Shown here: positions 8,417 through 18,621 of the stretch, one piece after another | How positions within the stretch are numbered: the first letter of the stretch is position 1 | How the letters are laid out: every line of letters starts with the position of its first letter | Source: Sphingomonas caeni | GTDB lineage: Bacteria; Pseudomonadota; Alphaproteobacteria; Sphingomonadales; Sphingomonadaceae | Reading direction: 5' to 3' | NCBI RefSeq assembly: GCF_026013415.1 | Contig: NZ_JAPDOK010000007.1 | Span: 1 to 64,000 of the forward strand | DNA: 64,000 nt | Program-made: the position numbers and the translations under genes | Notes under the pieces: generated by a model | What the model saw: only the letters and a program-made list of their open reading frames with translations | Told to the model about the DNA's origin: nothing | The model's database searches: none

Positions 8417-10630
8417 ATGGACGCCAGCCGCCGCGATTTCACGTTGATGGCGGGGGCGGCGCTTGCTGCGGGCGCGGCCAAGGCCGCGGGGACATCCCCT
8501 TCCTCCGCCCGCGCGCCCTATCCCGCCGACGCCTGGCACCAGCGGATGAAGCGGATCGTGCATGTCAATTTCAACGAGCGCGATCCGGAAGGGTTCGATG
8601 TCGCGGCATGGGCGGACTATCTCGCTTCGTGCAAGGCGCAGATGACGTACCTCAGCGGCACCAACGTCGTCGCTTTCTATCCGACCGCTCTCCCCGATCT
8701 GCCGGTGAGCGCGTGGCTGAACGGGCGGGACCTGTTCGGGGAATGCGTCAAGGCCGCCAAGGCGCGCGGGATCCGGGTGATGGCGCGGTTCAGCATCGAT
8801 ATCGCCAAGAGCGCGCTCGCCGAGAAGCATCCGGCCTGGTTCTGCCGGACCGAGGACGGCGCGCTGGTGCGGCGATCGCTGGTGGGGGCGCCGGACGATC
8901 CCTCGGCTTCGTCGGAGTTCGCGCCGACCTGCCAGTTCAGCGACTATATGACCGATTTCGTGCCGCGGCTGTGGAACGAGGTGTTGGCGCGCTATCCGGT
9001 CGATGGCATCTACACCAATGGCTGGCCGAGCGCCGATGCGGTGATCTGCTACTGCTCCGAATGCCGCAAGATCGGCGATCCCAAGTCGCGCACCTATCAG
9101 GAAGCATTCCTGAAGCGCGCGGTCGAGCTGTGGCGGGGATATGAAGCGCTGGTGGCGAAGGCCAACCCGGCCCTGATCTTCACCGGCAATCTGGGGGGCG
9201 GGTTTCGCGGAGGGAATCTCGATCTTTCGGCGCTGGCGGCGACGGCGCCCTGGTTCATGGCGGACAATCAGGGGCGCGGCGGCATGGGCGCGCCGGCCTG
9301 GGACGCGAGCCAGCAGACGCGGATCGGCAAGGCGATCGTCGGCGACCGGCCGGTGACCAACATCACCGCGGGCTATGAGATTTCGGGGGATATCCGCTGG
9401 CGCAACGTGACGGGGAACCGGGCGGAGGTGCTGTCGCGGATGCACCAGACGCTCGCGGCCGGCGGCGTGGTCCATTATCACTGGCTGGGGTTCCAGCAGG
9501 GGTTCCACGAGGACCGGCGCTGGCAGAAGGTGGGGCGCGAGCTGCTAGCGTGGCAGGCGGAGCACGACAGGCATTTCCACAATCTCCGCTCGATCGCGAA
9601 CGTGGCGCTGGTGGTGTCGCAGCGGACCAACCGGCTCGACCAGGCGCCGGCGGGGACCGATCCGCTCGATGCGTTGCAGGGCATGTACCAGCTGCTGACC
9701 GAAGCGCGGATCGCGTTCGACGTGATCATGGAGACCGACCTGCGCGCCGAGGTGCTGGCGAAGTACAAGCTGCTGGTACTGCCCAATATCGCGCTGATGA
9801 GCGATGGCGAGGCGCGCGCGGTTGCTGCGTTCGCGGCCGGCGGCGGATCGGTGCTCGCGACCTTCGAGACCGGGCTGTACGATGAAAAGGGCGGCGAGCG
9901 GTCGGAATTTGCGCTGGCCGGCCTGTTCGGGATGCGGCGGATCGGGCGGCGCGAAAGCTATGGGCGCGGGCGGACAGATGCGCGCGTCCCCTTCCCCGGA
10001 TCGGCGGCGGTGCAGCGGATCGAGGTGCGGCACCCGATCGTCGCCGGGTTCGAGGACGCGGGCTGGATCCAGGGATCGAGCTGCCGCGTGCCGATCGCGG
10101 TGGAGGGTGCGCAGATCCTGACGCATGTCGCGCAATATCCCTGGTATCCGACCGAAGGCGTCTATAGCCGGCAGCCGCATACCGCCTTTCCGACGGTCGC
10201 GGTGCACGAATGGCCGGGCGGCGGGCGGCAGGTCTATTTCGCCGGGGATGTCGAGGCGGGTTACTGGCGCTCGGGCGCGGGGGACCAGGGCGATCTGGTG
10301 CTGAACGCCCTGCGCTGGCAGCTGGGCGACAGCGCGCCGATCAGTGTGCAGGGCGACGGGCTGATCGAGACCTATGGCTGGGAGAGCGAGGCGGGCTATG
10401 CGCTCCACCTGGTCAACCACACGCAGCCGGGCTTCCGAGCAACCGCGTCGCGCGGCGCGGTTCCGCTGGGGGCGCAACGGGTGCGGATGGTGCTGGCGGA
10501 CGCGCGGCCGGTGAAGGCGACGCTGCTGCGGTCGGGCAAGCCGCTGACGGTCAAGCAGCGGGGTTCGACGGTGCGCCTCATCGTGCAGGGGCTGAGCGAC
10601 TATGAGGTGGTGGCGCTCGAGCGGAGCTAG
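8417..10630 (+). CDS. Tat-exported glycosidase-like protein (GHL6 / GH42-trimerisation type)
   Basis: This 737-residue protein starts with a twin-arginine signal (SRRDFTLMAGAALAAG). A TIM-barrel-like N-terminal half (about 35-400) follows, with GIYTNGWPSADAVICYC and a CYCSEC cysteine cluster. The second half includes a region (about 405-500; DVIMETDLRAEVLAKYKLLV) like the beta-galactosidase trimerisation fold, and ends in small beta domains. This resembles the hypothetical glycosyl hydrolase 6 / alpha-amylase-superfamily proteins sold in annotations as 'beta-galactosidase trimerization domain' proteins. The substrate is not predictable. It stands alone between arsC and the DUF2975 operon. Confidence 0.65.
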   Translation: MDASRRDFTLMAGAALAAGAAKAAGTSPSSARAPYPADAWHQRMKRIVHVNFNERDPEGFDVAAWADYLASCKAQMTYLSGTNVVAFYPTALPDLPVSAWLNGRDLFGECVKAAKARGIRVMARFSIDIAKSALAEKHPAWFCRTEDGALVRRSLVGAPDDPSASSEFAPTCQFSDYMTDFVPRLWNEVLARYPVDGIYTNGWPSADAVICYCSECRKIGDPKSRTYQEAFLKRAVELWRGYEALVAKANPALIFTGNLGGGFRGGNLDLSALAATAPWFMADNQGRGGMGAPAWDASQQTRIGKAIVGDRPVTNITAGYEISGDIRWRNVTGNRAEVLSRMHQTLAAGGVVHYHWLGFQQGFHEDRRWQKVGRELLAWQAEHDRHFHNLRSIANVALVVSQRTNRLDQAPAGTDPLDALQGMYQLLTEARIAFDVIMETDLRAEVLAKYKLLVLPNIALMSDGEARAVAAFAAGGGSVLATFETGLYDEKGGERSEFALAGLFGMRRIGRRESYGRGRTDARVPFPGSAAVQRIEVRHPIVAGFEDAGWIQGSSCRVPIAVEGAQILTHVAQYPWYPTEGVYSRQPHTAFPTVAVHEWPGGGRQVYFAGDVEAGYWRSGAGDQGDLVLNALRWQLGDSAPISVQGDGLIETYGWESEAGYALHLVNHTQPGFRATASRGAVPLGAQRVRMVLADARPVKATLLRSGKPLTVKQRGSTVRLIVQGLSDYEVVALERS

Positions 10631-10646
10631 CACACACATCGCCTAG

Positions 10647-10696
10647 CAATAAGGATATTGCTGCAAAACGATATCCACCTTATCGTTATACGATAA
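10647..10696. promoter_or_regulatory. Cluster of inverted repeats before the DUF2975/Xre operon
   Basis: An AT-rich leader carries a perfect 7-bp dyad, TTATCGT and ACGATAA (10680-10686 and 10690-10696, 3-bp spacer). A further ACGATA half-site at 10668-10673 pairs with the TATCGT, and CAATA/TATTG lies at 10647-10660. Three evenly placed ACGATA/TATCGT half-sites suggest a cooperative operator, most likely for the Xre-type regulator encoded at 11236. The core promoter elements are not clear. Confidence 0.5.
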
Positions 10697-10714
10697 TGAT
10701 TCGGGAGATTCGCT

Positions 10715-11236
10715 TTGCCCGCCGCTCAACCTGCTGCGCTCGCTCTGTCGCGTGCGTTCCTCTGGATCCTGATCGGGTTCAACCTGTTCGCGGGGGTGCT
10801 GATCGTCCTCGCCTTGCCCGGCAGCTTCGTTTTCGAGCCGGTCTTCCATGATTTCTTCGCCAAGCAGCCGTCCGTGCGTGGCGGGATGCTGATCCCGGTG
10901 CTGCGCCTGTGGATGCTGTTCGCGGCGGTGACGGTCGCGGCGGTGCATGTGATGCTGATGCGGGTGCTGGCGATCATCGAGACGGTGCGCGCAGGCGATC
11001 CGTTCGTGCCCGAGAATGCGGTGCGGCTGAAGACGATCGCCTGGTGCCTGCTCGGGCTGCAGCTGCTCCATCTGGTCTCCGGGGTGATGGCGCGGCTGAT
11101 GAATGCGGCGGGATCGCATATCGACTGGCAATGGGCCGGCCTGTCGGGCTGGCTGGCGGTGGTGCTGGTATTCGTGCTCGCACGGGTCTTCGAGGAAGGC
11201 ACGCGCATCCGCGCCGATCTGGGGGCGATGATCTGA
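10715..11236 (+). CDS. DUF2975 membrane protein
   Basis: This 173-residue protein has four predicted transmembrane helices (about 10-33, 63-87, 107-130, 142-164) and the loop motif GDPFVPENAVRLKTIAW, typical of DUF2975. Such proteins are usually coded next to a small Xre/Cro regulator, as here, and are thought to control it from the membrane. The TTG start at 10715 is supported by GGGAG 7 bases upstream. The stop overlaps the next ATG by one base. Confidence 0.85.
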   Translation: MPAAQPAALALSRAFLWILIGFNLFAGVLIVLALPGSFVFEPVFHDFFAKQPSVRGGMLIPVLRLWMLFAAVTVAAVHVMLMRVLAIIETVRAGDPFVPENAVRLKTIAWCLLGLQLLHLVSGVMARLMNAAGSHIDWQWAGLSGWLAVVLVFVLARVFEEGTRIRADLGAMI

Positions 11237-11454
11237 TGGCGATCGTCGTGACCCTGGACAACATGCTCTACGCACGGCGCATGACCCTGACCGAGCTTGC
11301 GGGGAAGGTGGGGATCACCCTCGCCAACCTGTCGATCCTCAAGACCGGCAAGGCGCGCGGCATCCGCTTCGAGACGCTCGAGGCGATCTGCGAGGCGCTC
11401 GAATGCCAGCCGGGCGATCTGCTGCGGTACGCGCCGGGGGAGGACGGAGCGTGA
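11236..11454 (+). CDS. Xre/Cro-type small transcriptional regulator
   Basis: This 72-residue helix-turn-helix protein (MTLTELAGKVGITLANLSIL, about residues 14-33) ends with the 'ALECQPGDLL' turn seen in YozG-type regulators paired with DUF2975 proteins. Start and stop overlap both neighbours (TGATG before, GTGA after), so the three genes form one translationally coupled unit. It is the likely ligand of the dyads at 10647-10696. Confidence 0.88.
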   Translation: MAIVVTLDNMLYARRMTLTELAGKVGITLANLSILKTGKARGIRFETLEAICEALECQPGDLLRYAPGEDGA

Positions 11455-12134
11455 TCCTGTGGATCCATATCGCAGGCGGGCTGATCGCGCTGGTCTGCGG
11501 AGCGCTGGCCGTGTCGGTGCGCAAGGGCGGGCGTTGGCACGCGCTGGCGGGGACGGGCTTCTTCGCGGCGATGATGGTGTTGGGTGTGACCGTCGCGATC
11601 CTCGAACCGTATCGGAACCCGCCCGGGTCGCCGGTAAGCGGGGCGCTCGTCTGCTATTTCATCCTGACGTCGTGGGTCGCGGCGCGGCGGCGCGACGGGA
11701 TGACGGGCTGGTTCGAGAAACTGGCCTGCGCCGCCGCGCTGCTGACCGCCGGGGCGATGTTCTGGGGAGCCGCCAGCGGAGTCGCGAAAACGCCTGTCGG
11801 TCCGGGACCCGTCTATGCGATGGGCGGCTTCTGCCTGCTGGCCGGGCTGCTCGATCTCAACGCGATCCTGCGCGCGCCGCTGAGCACGAAGCAGCGCATC
11901 TCGCGTCACCTTTGGCGGATGTGCTTCGCCTTCTTCATCGCGACCGGATCGTTCTTCATTGGCCAGCAGGGCGTGATGCCCGCGGTGGTGCGCGGATCCC
12001 CTGTCCTGTTCGCGCTGGGCTTTGCGCCGCTCGGGCTGATGGTCTTCTGGTTGGCGCGCGTGCGATTCAGTCGCACCTTCGCGCTTAGATCAGCCGGCGG
12101 ACGGCCATACGCGCGACCGCCTGTGCCCGGTTGA
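11451..12134 (+). CDS. DUF2306-like integral membrane protein
   Basis: This 227-residue protein has about seven hydrophobic segments. It begins with WIHIAGGLIALVCGALAVSV and a following KGGRWHALAG loop, the pattern of DUF2306-type membrane proteins whose function is unknown. The GTG start at 11451 overlaps the Xre stop; the more upstream ATG at 11403 would lie inside the Xre gene. The C-terminal 50 bases overlap the 3' end of the convergent luxR gene. That is unusual but plausible, as both frames keep good coding character up to the overlap. Confidence 0.7.
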   Translation: MILWIHIAGGLIALVCGALAVSVRKGGRWHALAGTGFFAAMMVLGVTVAILEPYRNPPGSPVSGALVCYFILTSWVAARRRDGMTGWFEKLACAAALLTAGAMFWGAASGVAKTPVGPGPVYAMGGFCLLAGLLDLNAILRAPLSTKQRISRHLWRMCFAFFIATGSFFIGQQGVMPAVVRGSPVLFALGFAPLGLMVFWLARVRFSRTFALRSAGGRPYARPPVPG

Positions 12135-12879
12135 CGGCGCCCAATTTACGCCGCGCGTTATCGATGTGGAACCGCGCGGTCGATTGCGACACGCCAAGGA
12201 TGACGCCGATCTCCCAGTCGGTCTTGCCATCGGCAACATAGCGCAGGGCATCGTGCTCGCGGACGCTTAGCGTCACGTCTTCACGGGCCGGAGGTTCGGC
12301 GAGGTCGATCAGGCGTTCGGTCAGAACCAGCCCCGCGCGCTGGATCGCCTCCGCCTCGCCCTTCACAAAATCACGATGGGTCACGCCGAGATGCAGCGAG
12401 GCAATCTTGCCGCCCGCGCCATAGGAGGTCGCGCACAGCGCTTCCGCCATTCCGGCTTCGGACATGGCTTCCCAATATTCGCCGAAGGCCCGATCCTCCT
12501 GCGGCGCAAAGTCGCCGAACCGGTATCGCGTGCGGCTTTCGCGGATCGCGGCAAGCAAGGGATTCTTCTCGAAACAGATATAGTTGAACGCCGCGCTGCC
12601 CGCCCAATCGGGTGGTGCGATCCGGCTGACAAGGCCGCCCGCCGCCCAATGCGTCGCGGAGGTCAGCGGCACGCCCGGGCGGCGATAGACGCGGGTTTGA
12701 AGATAGCTTGCGCCGGCCGCGCGCGCCGCGTGCAGGAAGCCCGCGCTGATCTCGGCCGGCGACCCTTCGGCGAGCGCTGCCTCTATCATGCCGTTGGCGA
12801 TGGCGGACGAAGGACTCACGCGCTTGTCCCGAATGATTGCGGCGCGGCGAAGTGTATCCGTGGCGCACACCCGATTCAA
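12085..12879 (-). CDS. LuxR-family regulator with degenerate autoinducer domain (LuxR solo)
   Basis: This protein of up to 264 residues has an N-terminal autoinducer-binding-like domain and a C-terminal LuxR helix-turn-helix (about 200-255, LSVREHDALRYVADGKTDWE then GVSQSTARFHIDNARRKLGA). Several residues that contact acyl-homoserine lactone are not conserved: the usual Asp-Pro reads Asn-Pro in CFEKNPLL. No luxI-type synthase lies nearby, so this is a solo that may sense another ligand. The start is uncertain: TTG at 12879 gives the longest form, and ATG at 12789 would remove 30 residues that are not obviously conserved. Confidence 0.8.
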   Translation of the reverse strand: MNRVCATDTLRRAAIIRDKRVSPSSAIANGMIEAALAEGSPAEISAGFLHAARAAGASYLQTRVYRRPGVPLTSATHWAAGGLVSRIAPPDWAGSAAFNYICFEKNPLLAAIRESRTRYRFGDFAPQEDRAFGEYWEAMSEAGMAEALCATSYGAGGKIASLHLGVTHRDFVKGEAEAIQRAGLVLTERLIDLAEPPAREDVTLSVREHDALRYVADGKTDWEIGVILGVSQSTARFHIDNARRKLGAVNRAQAVARMAVRRLI

Positions 12880-12976
12880 GCAAAGACCACGCCGTCAACT
12901 CTCAAATCCGTGAGTGGTCACGCCACGGCCGCTTCGGCAGTTTCCCGCCTCAAACAGGTTCAAAGACGGAGGCGTT

Positions 12977-13867
12977 ATGGTGCGGCTGTTCGGTGCTTCG
13001 GTTCTCCTTGTCCTCGCGACCCCGGCTTTCGCACAAGAGCAGGAAGTGGAAGACTGGTCGGGTCCCTATATTTCGGTCTCCGCAGCCGGTGACAGCCAGC
13101 AGGTCACGACTTCCAGCACCGATTCCGTGAACCAGGTCACCAACCTGATCGTGCCCGGGCGCGGACTCGTCGTCGTCCCCGGGACCAGTGTCGCAACGTC
13201 GGGCTCGGATACCGAAACGGGCTTTTCCGGGGGCGCGGCCTTTGGTTGGCTCGGCCAGTCGGGAGGTTTTGTCTATGGCGTCGAACTGGGCGGCAATTTT
13301 GGCCAATCATCGAGCGGGACATCGAGCACGGCCTCGTTGCCCGTTACAGTCCTGACGCCCGTTTCGACCGTGGTCGCAACGCGCACGGTCAAGAAGGACT
13401 ATGACTGGTCCGCCCGGCTGCGGCTCGGCTTCGCCACCGGCAAGGCATTGCTCTACGCGAGCGGTGGCGTTGCGGGCACGCGAGCGCAGCTGACCGCGAT
13501 CGACACCTATACCGATCCCGGCGGACCCGCTGCTCCCTGCACGGCGCCCTGCACCGTCGCCAATTTCGGTCCTTATGGCCCCGCAGTCGCCACCAGCACA
13601 GCCAGGAACAGTTTCATTGGCTGGACCGCGGGCGCCGGGATCGACTACCGGCTGGCCGGGAGTTTCAGCATCGGAATCGATTATCGTCACAGTAATTTCG
13701 GCGCCAAGACCCTTGCGCTGGGCGCGGCAACGCCCGTCAATAGCGGCGCGACGATCACCGACGGCAGCGGCAACCATCCGCCCGCCAACACGGGTGCGGT
13801 CCCGGGGAGCACCCGAGTGGATCTACGCGACGAACGGCTTGCGTTTACGCTGTCATTCCACTTCTGA
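12977..13867 (+). CDS. Outer-membrane beta-barrel protein (Omp25/OmpW-like)
   Basis: This 296-residue protein has a signal peptide (cleavage near residue 20, TPAFAQ) and a mature part of alternating short strands rich in Gly, Ser and Thr, such as FSGGAAFGWLGQSGGFVYGV and IGIDYRHSNFG. The last residue is phenylalanine (TLSFHF), as in barrels assembled by BamA. The ATG at 12977 has GGAGG 4 bases upstream; a more upstream ATG (12914) would add a non-signal leader. It is divergent from luxR across a short AT-richer gap (12880-12976) that should hold both promoters. Confidence 0.8.
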   Translation: MVRLFGASVLLVLATPAFAQEQEVEDWSGPYISVSAAGDSQQVTTSSTDSVNQVTNLIVPGRGLVVVPGTSVATSGSDTETGFSGGAAFGWLGQSGGFVYGVELGGNFGQSSSGTSSTASLPVTVLTPVSTVVATRTVKKDYDWSARLRLGFATGKALLYASGGVAGTRAQLTAIDTYTDPGGPAAPCTAPCTVANFGPYGPAVATSTARNSFIGWTAGAGIDYRLAGSFSIGIDYRHSNFGAKTLALGAATPVNSGATITDGSGNHPPANTGAVPGSTRVDLRDERLAFTLSFHF

Positions 13868-13909
13868 AGGCGCGCCGATGAGCGGCGGCGGAGGGAACGC
13901 CGCCGTCTT

Positions 13910-15833
<1,924 letters not shown>

Positions 15834-15901
15834 AAGTCATAATAACTTGGCGGATGTTCAAAACGTTAACATGCATCTCCGGGTTAGCCCCGGTGACAGG
15901 C

Positions 15902-16306
15902 TCAACCCCCTGCCCGGTCCAGCATCGGCAACAAGGTCTTGCGGTCCGCGGCGATCAGGTCGCGCATCGACTGGCGCATCGGCGCCGCGGTGCGGACATA
16001 ACCGGGCCAGTCGGCGACGAGCTGGCGCAGGCCCCAGGCGCCGATATGCGCCGTCGAGGCCTTGAGCTGGGCGGCGTTGAGGTCGCGCAACCCGCGGAGC
16101 GTCTCCGCATCGGCGGGCGCCGCGGTCTTGTTCAGATAGTTGCAGGCCATGTCGAACATGGCGCGGCGCTTGCCGCTGGCCTTGCTCAGGCGGGCGCGGG
16201 CCGAGGCCACGGCGGACTGGTTGGGCTCGCTTTCCTGGGTCAGCTGGTCGAGTTCGCCGATGGCGGCGAGCAGTTCCTCATGGATCGCGTTGAACTCAGC
16301 TCGCAT
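15902..16306 (-). CDS. Unrecognised helical protein, paralogue 2 of a tandem pair
   Basis: This 134-residue helical protein is a clear paralogue of the next gene (shared IHEELLAAI start, SGKRRAM, and AHIGAWGLRQLVADWPGY). The ATG at 16306 lies 11 bases inside the 3' end of the CitE-like gene, which indicates translational coupling to it. A longer frame to 16354 would read through that gene and is not favoured. The order citE-like, paralogue 2, paralogue 1, guaB on one strand suggests an operon. A role with the lyase is possible but unproven. Confidence 0.7.
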   Translation of the reverse strand: MRAEFNAIHEELLAAIGELDQLTQESEPNQSAVASARARLSKASGKRRAMFDMACNYLNKTAAPADAETLRGLRDLNAAQLKASTAHIGAWGLRQLVADWPGYVRTAAPMRQSMRDLIAADRKTLLPMLDRAGG

Positions 16307-17120
16307 CCTGCTTCCCGTCCAGTCTGTCGAGCAACGCGCGCGCCTGCTCGACATGCATCGATTCGATCATCCGGCCGCGGAAACGCTCGGCGCCGCCAGT
16401 AGCTGCCTCGATCAGCGCGCGCGCCTCTTCGACCTCCTCCGAATTGGGCCCGAAAGCCTGCGCGGCGATCGGGATCTGGTTGGGATGGATCAGCGACTTG
16501 CCGTCGAAGCCGAGCCAGCGGCCATGACGGCATTCGGAGGCGAGGCCCTTGGCATCCTCGAGCGCATTGAACACGCCGTCGATCGCCCAGATGCCCGCGG
16601 CGCGCGCGGCCAGCACGATCGTCTGGAGCGAGAGGCTGAGCCCTTCGCGGCCCGAGGGAATGTGGAGCGTTGCGCGCAGATCGTTGGAGCCGGCGATCAG
16701 GCCTTCGACGTCGGGCACATCCGCAATGGCGGCGGCATTCAGGACGCCGCGCGGGGTTTCGATCATCGCGAGGAGCGGCTTGCCGAGCGCCCGGGCCACC
16801 CGCGCCGCCTCACCGGCGCTTTCGGCCTTGGGGAGGACGGCATAGTCGCAGGCCGAGCCCGCGACCGCGGCGACATCCGCCGCATGCTCGTCCGAGTCGA
16901 TGGCGTTGAGGCGGATCGCGCAGAGCCGGTCGCCGAAACCCTGTGCGGCAGCCGCCACCGCGGCGACGCGCGCCACGCTCTTGTCTTCGCCGCGGACGGC
17001 ATCCTCGAGGTCGAGGATCACCATGTCGATACCGAGTCCTCGCGCCTTCTCGATGGCGCGCGGGTTCGAGGCCGGAAGGAAGAGAAGCGTACGCGGCGCC
17101 GGTCGGTTCAGCGTGTTCAT
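16296..17120 (-). CDS. HpcH/HpaI aldolase, CitE-like CoA-ester lyase
   Basis: This 274-residue TIM-barrel protein belongs to the citrate lyase beta / malyl-CoA lyase family. It has the N-terminal RTLLFLPASNPRAIEKA, the Mg-binding acidic motif DMVILDLEDAV, the arginine in AIRLNAI, and the glutamate of AMIETPRGVL. There is no CitD or CitF nearby, so this is a stand-alone CitE-like lyase. It may act on citramalyl-CoA, malyl-CoA or a similar hydroxyacyl-CoA. It is divergent from the SPFH gene across 48 bp. Confidence 0.85.
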   Translation of the reverse strand: MNTLNRPAPRTLLFLPASNPRAIEKARGLGIDMVILDLEDAVRGEDKSVARVAAVAAAAQGFGDRLCAIRLNAIDSDEHAADVAAVAGSACDYAVLPKAESAGEAARVARALGKPLLAMIETPRGVLNAAAIADVPDVEGLIAGSNDLRATLHIPSGREGLSLSLQTIVLAARAAGIWAIDGVFNALEDAKGLASECRHGRWLGFDGKSLIHPNQIPIAAQAFGPNSEEVEEARALIEAATGGAERFRGRMIESMHVEQARALLDRLDGKQDAS

Positions 17121-17168
17121 CGCCGCTCTCTATGCTAGCAAAGGCCAGTTTTTGCGAGGGGACTCGGA

Positions 17169-18155
17169 ATGGACATGCTGATGGTGGCGGGGCTCGGGCT
17201 CGTCGTGGTGCTGCTCTACCTCTTCTCGAGTGTGAAGGTCGTCACCCAAGGCTATCATTACACGATCGAATATTTCGGCCGCTTCACCGCAGTCGCCCAG
17301 CCGGGCCTCAATTTCTATCCCGCCTTTTTCTATCGCGTCGGCCGCAAGGTGAACATGATGGAGCAGGTGATCGACATCCCCGGGCAGGAGATCATCACCA
17401 AGGACAATGCGATGATCTCCACCGATGGCGTGGTGTTCTTCCAGGTGCTCGACGCAGCCAAGGCAGCCTATGAGGTGAGCGACCTCTATGTTGCGCTGCT
17501 CCAGCTGACGACCACCAACCTGCGCACCGTGATGGGATCGATGGACCTCGACGAGACGCTGTCGAAGCGCGACGAGATCAATGCGCGGCTGCTCAACGTC
17601 GTCGACCACGCGACGACCCCGTGGGGGGTGAAGATCACCCGCGTCGAGATCAAGGACATCCGCCCGCCCGCCGACATCGTCAACGCGATGGGCCGGCAGA
17701 TGAAGGCCGAGCGCGAGAAGCGCGCCAACATTCTCGAGGCAGAGGGCACGCGGGCGTCGGAAATCCTGCGCGCCGAGGGGCAGAAACAGTCCAAGATCCT
17801 CGAGGCCGAGGGCCGCCGCGAGGCTGCCTTCCGCGATGCCGAAGCGCGCGAGCGTTCTGCGGAAGCGGAAGCCAAGGCGACCGAGGCAGTCTCGGACGCG
17901 ATCGCCAAGGGTTCGGCGACCGCGATCAACTATTTCGTCGCGCAGAAATATGTCGAGGCGATCAGCAAGTTCGCAACCTCGCCCAATGCCAAGACGATCC
18001 TGTTCCCGGTCGAGGCGACCGCGCTGATCGGGACGCTGGGCGGGATCGGCGAGCTCGCGAAGGAAGCGCTGGGCGGCGGCGGCACGCCGCCCGCGCCACC
18101 CACACCGCGCCCCGCGCGGCCTTCGGTGCCGCTCTCGCCGGGAGGCCAGGGATGA
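17169..18155 (+). CDS. qmcA: SPFH/Band 7 membrane protein (stomatin/QmcA type)
   Basis: This 328-residue protein has one N-terminal transmembrane helix (about 3-21). A Band 7/SPFH domain follows (about 22-190; GLNFYPAFFYRVGRKVNMME, LRTVMGSMDLDETL), then a long Glu/Ala/Arg-rich coiled coil (about 185-245) and a proline-rich tail. Such proteins oligomerise into membrane microdomain rings and often control proteases or membrane quality. The NfeD partner overlaps its stop by 4 bases, which is the classical stomatin operon arrangement. Confidence 0.92.
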   Translation: MDMLMVAGLGLVVVLLYLFSSVKVVTQGYHYTIEYFGRFTAVAQPGLNFYPAFFYRVGRKVNMMEQVIDIPGQEIITKDNAMISTDGVVFFQVLDAAKAAYEVSDLYVALLQLTTTNLRTVMGSMDLDETLSKRDEINARLLNVVDHATTPWGVKITRVEIKDIRPPADIVNAMGRQMKAEREKRANILEAEGTRASEILRAEGQKQSKILEAEGRREAAFRDAEARERSAEAEAKATEAVSDAIAKGSATAINYFVAQKYVEAISKFATSPNAKTILFPVEATALIGTLGGIGELAKEALGGGGTPPAPPTPRPARPSVPLSPGGQG

Positions 18156-18601
18156 GCTGGGAGGATATTCTCGCGCAGCCGGGGCTGGCCTGGCTGGGAC
18201 TGGCAGCGCTACTGGCGATCATCGAGCTGCTGATCCCGGGTATCTTCCTCGTCTTCATCGCGGCGGGTGCGGCGGTGACGGGCGCGATCGCGCTGCTGGT
18301 GCCGCTGCCGCTCGTCGTCGAGATCGCGATCTTCGCACTGGCATCGGCCGCCTCGGTCGCGATCGGGCGTCGCTGGTATGCGCGCAACCCGGTGGAGAGC
18401 AGCGATCCCCTGCTCAACGACCGCGTCGCGCGGCTGATCGGGCAGGTGGTGACCGTCGCCGAGCCGATCGTCGCGGGCCAGGGCCGGGTGCGCGTCGGCG
18501 ACAGCGAGTGGACCGCGCGGGGGGCGGATGCGCCTGCAGGGGCACATGTGCGGATCACCGGTGCGAACGGCAACACGCTCGAGGTGGAGCCCGCGGGCTG
18601 A
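18152..18601 (+). CDS. NfeD-like membrane protein
   Basis: This 149-residue short-form NfeD protein has a cluster of hydrophobic helices (about 14-75, including AIIELLIPGIFLVFIAAGAA). It ends in an OB-fold-like soluble domain (about 90-149; GRVRVGDSEWTARGADAPAG). Its ATG overlaps the SPFH stop, with GGAGG upstream. NfeD proteins work as partners of SPFH proteins in membrane microdomains. The protease domain of long NfeD forms is absent. Confidence 0.9.
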   Translation: MSWEDILAQPGLAWLGLAALLAIIELLIPGIFLVFIAAGAAVTGAIALLVPLPLVVEIAIFALASAASVAIGRRWYARNPVESSDPLLNDRVARLIGQVVTVAEPIVAGQGRVRVGDSEWTARGADAPAGAHVRITGANGNTLEVEPAG

Positions 18602-18621
18602 TTTTTCCGGAGACCGACCGA

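Noticed and set aside
12085..12879. Complete quorum-sensing system
   Set aside because: No luxI-type synthase is in the window and ligand residues of the LuxR protein are degenerate.
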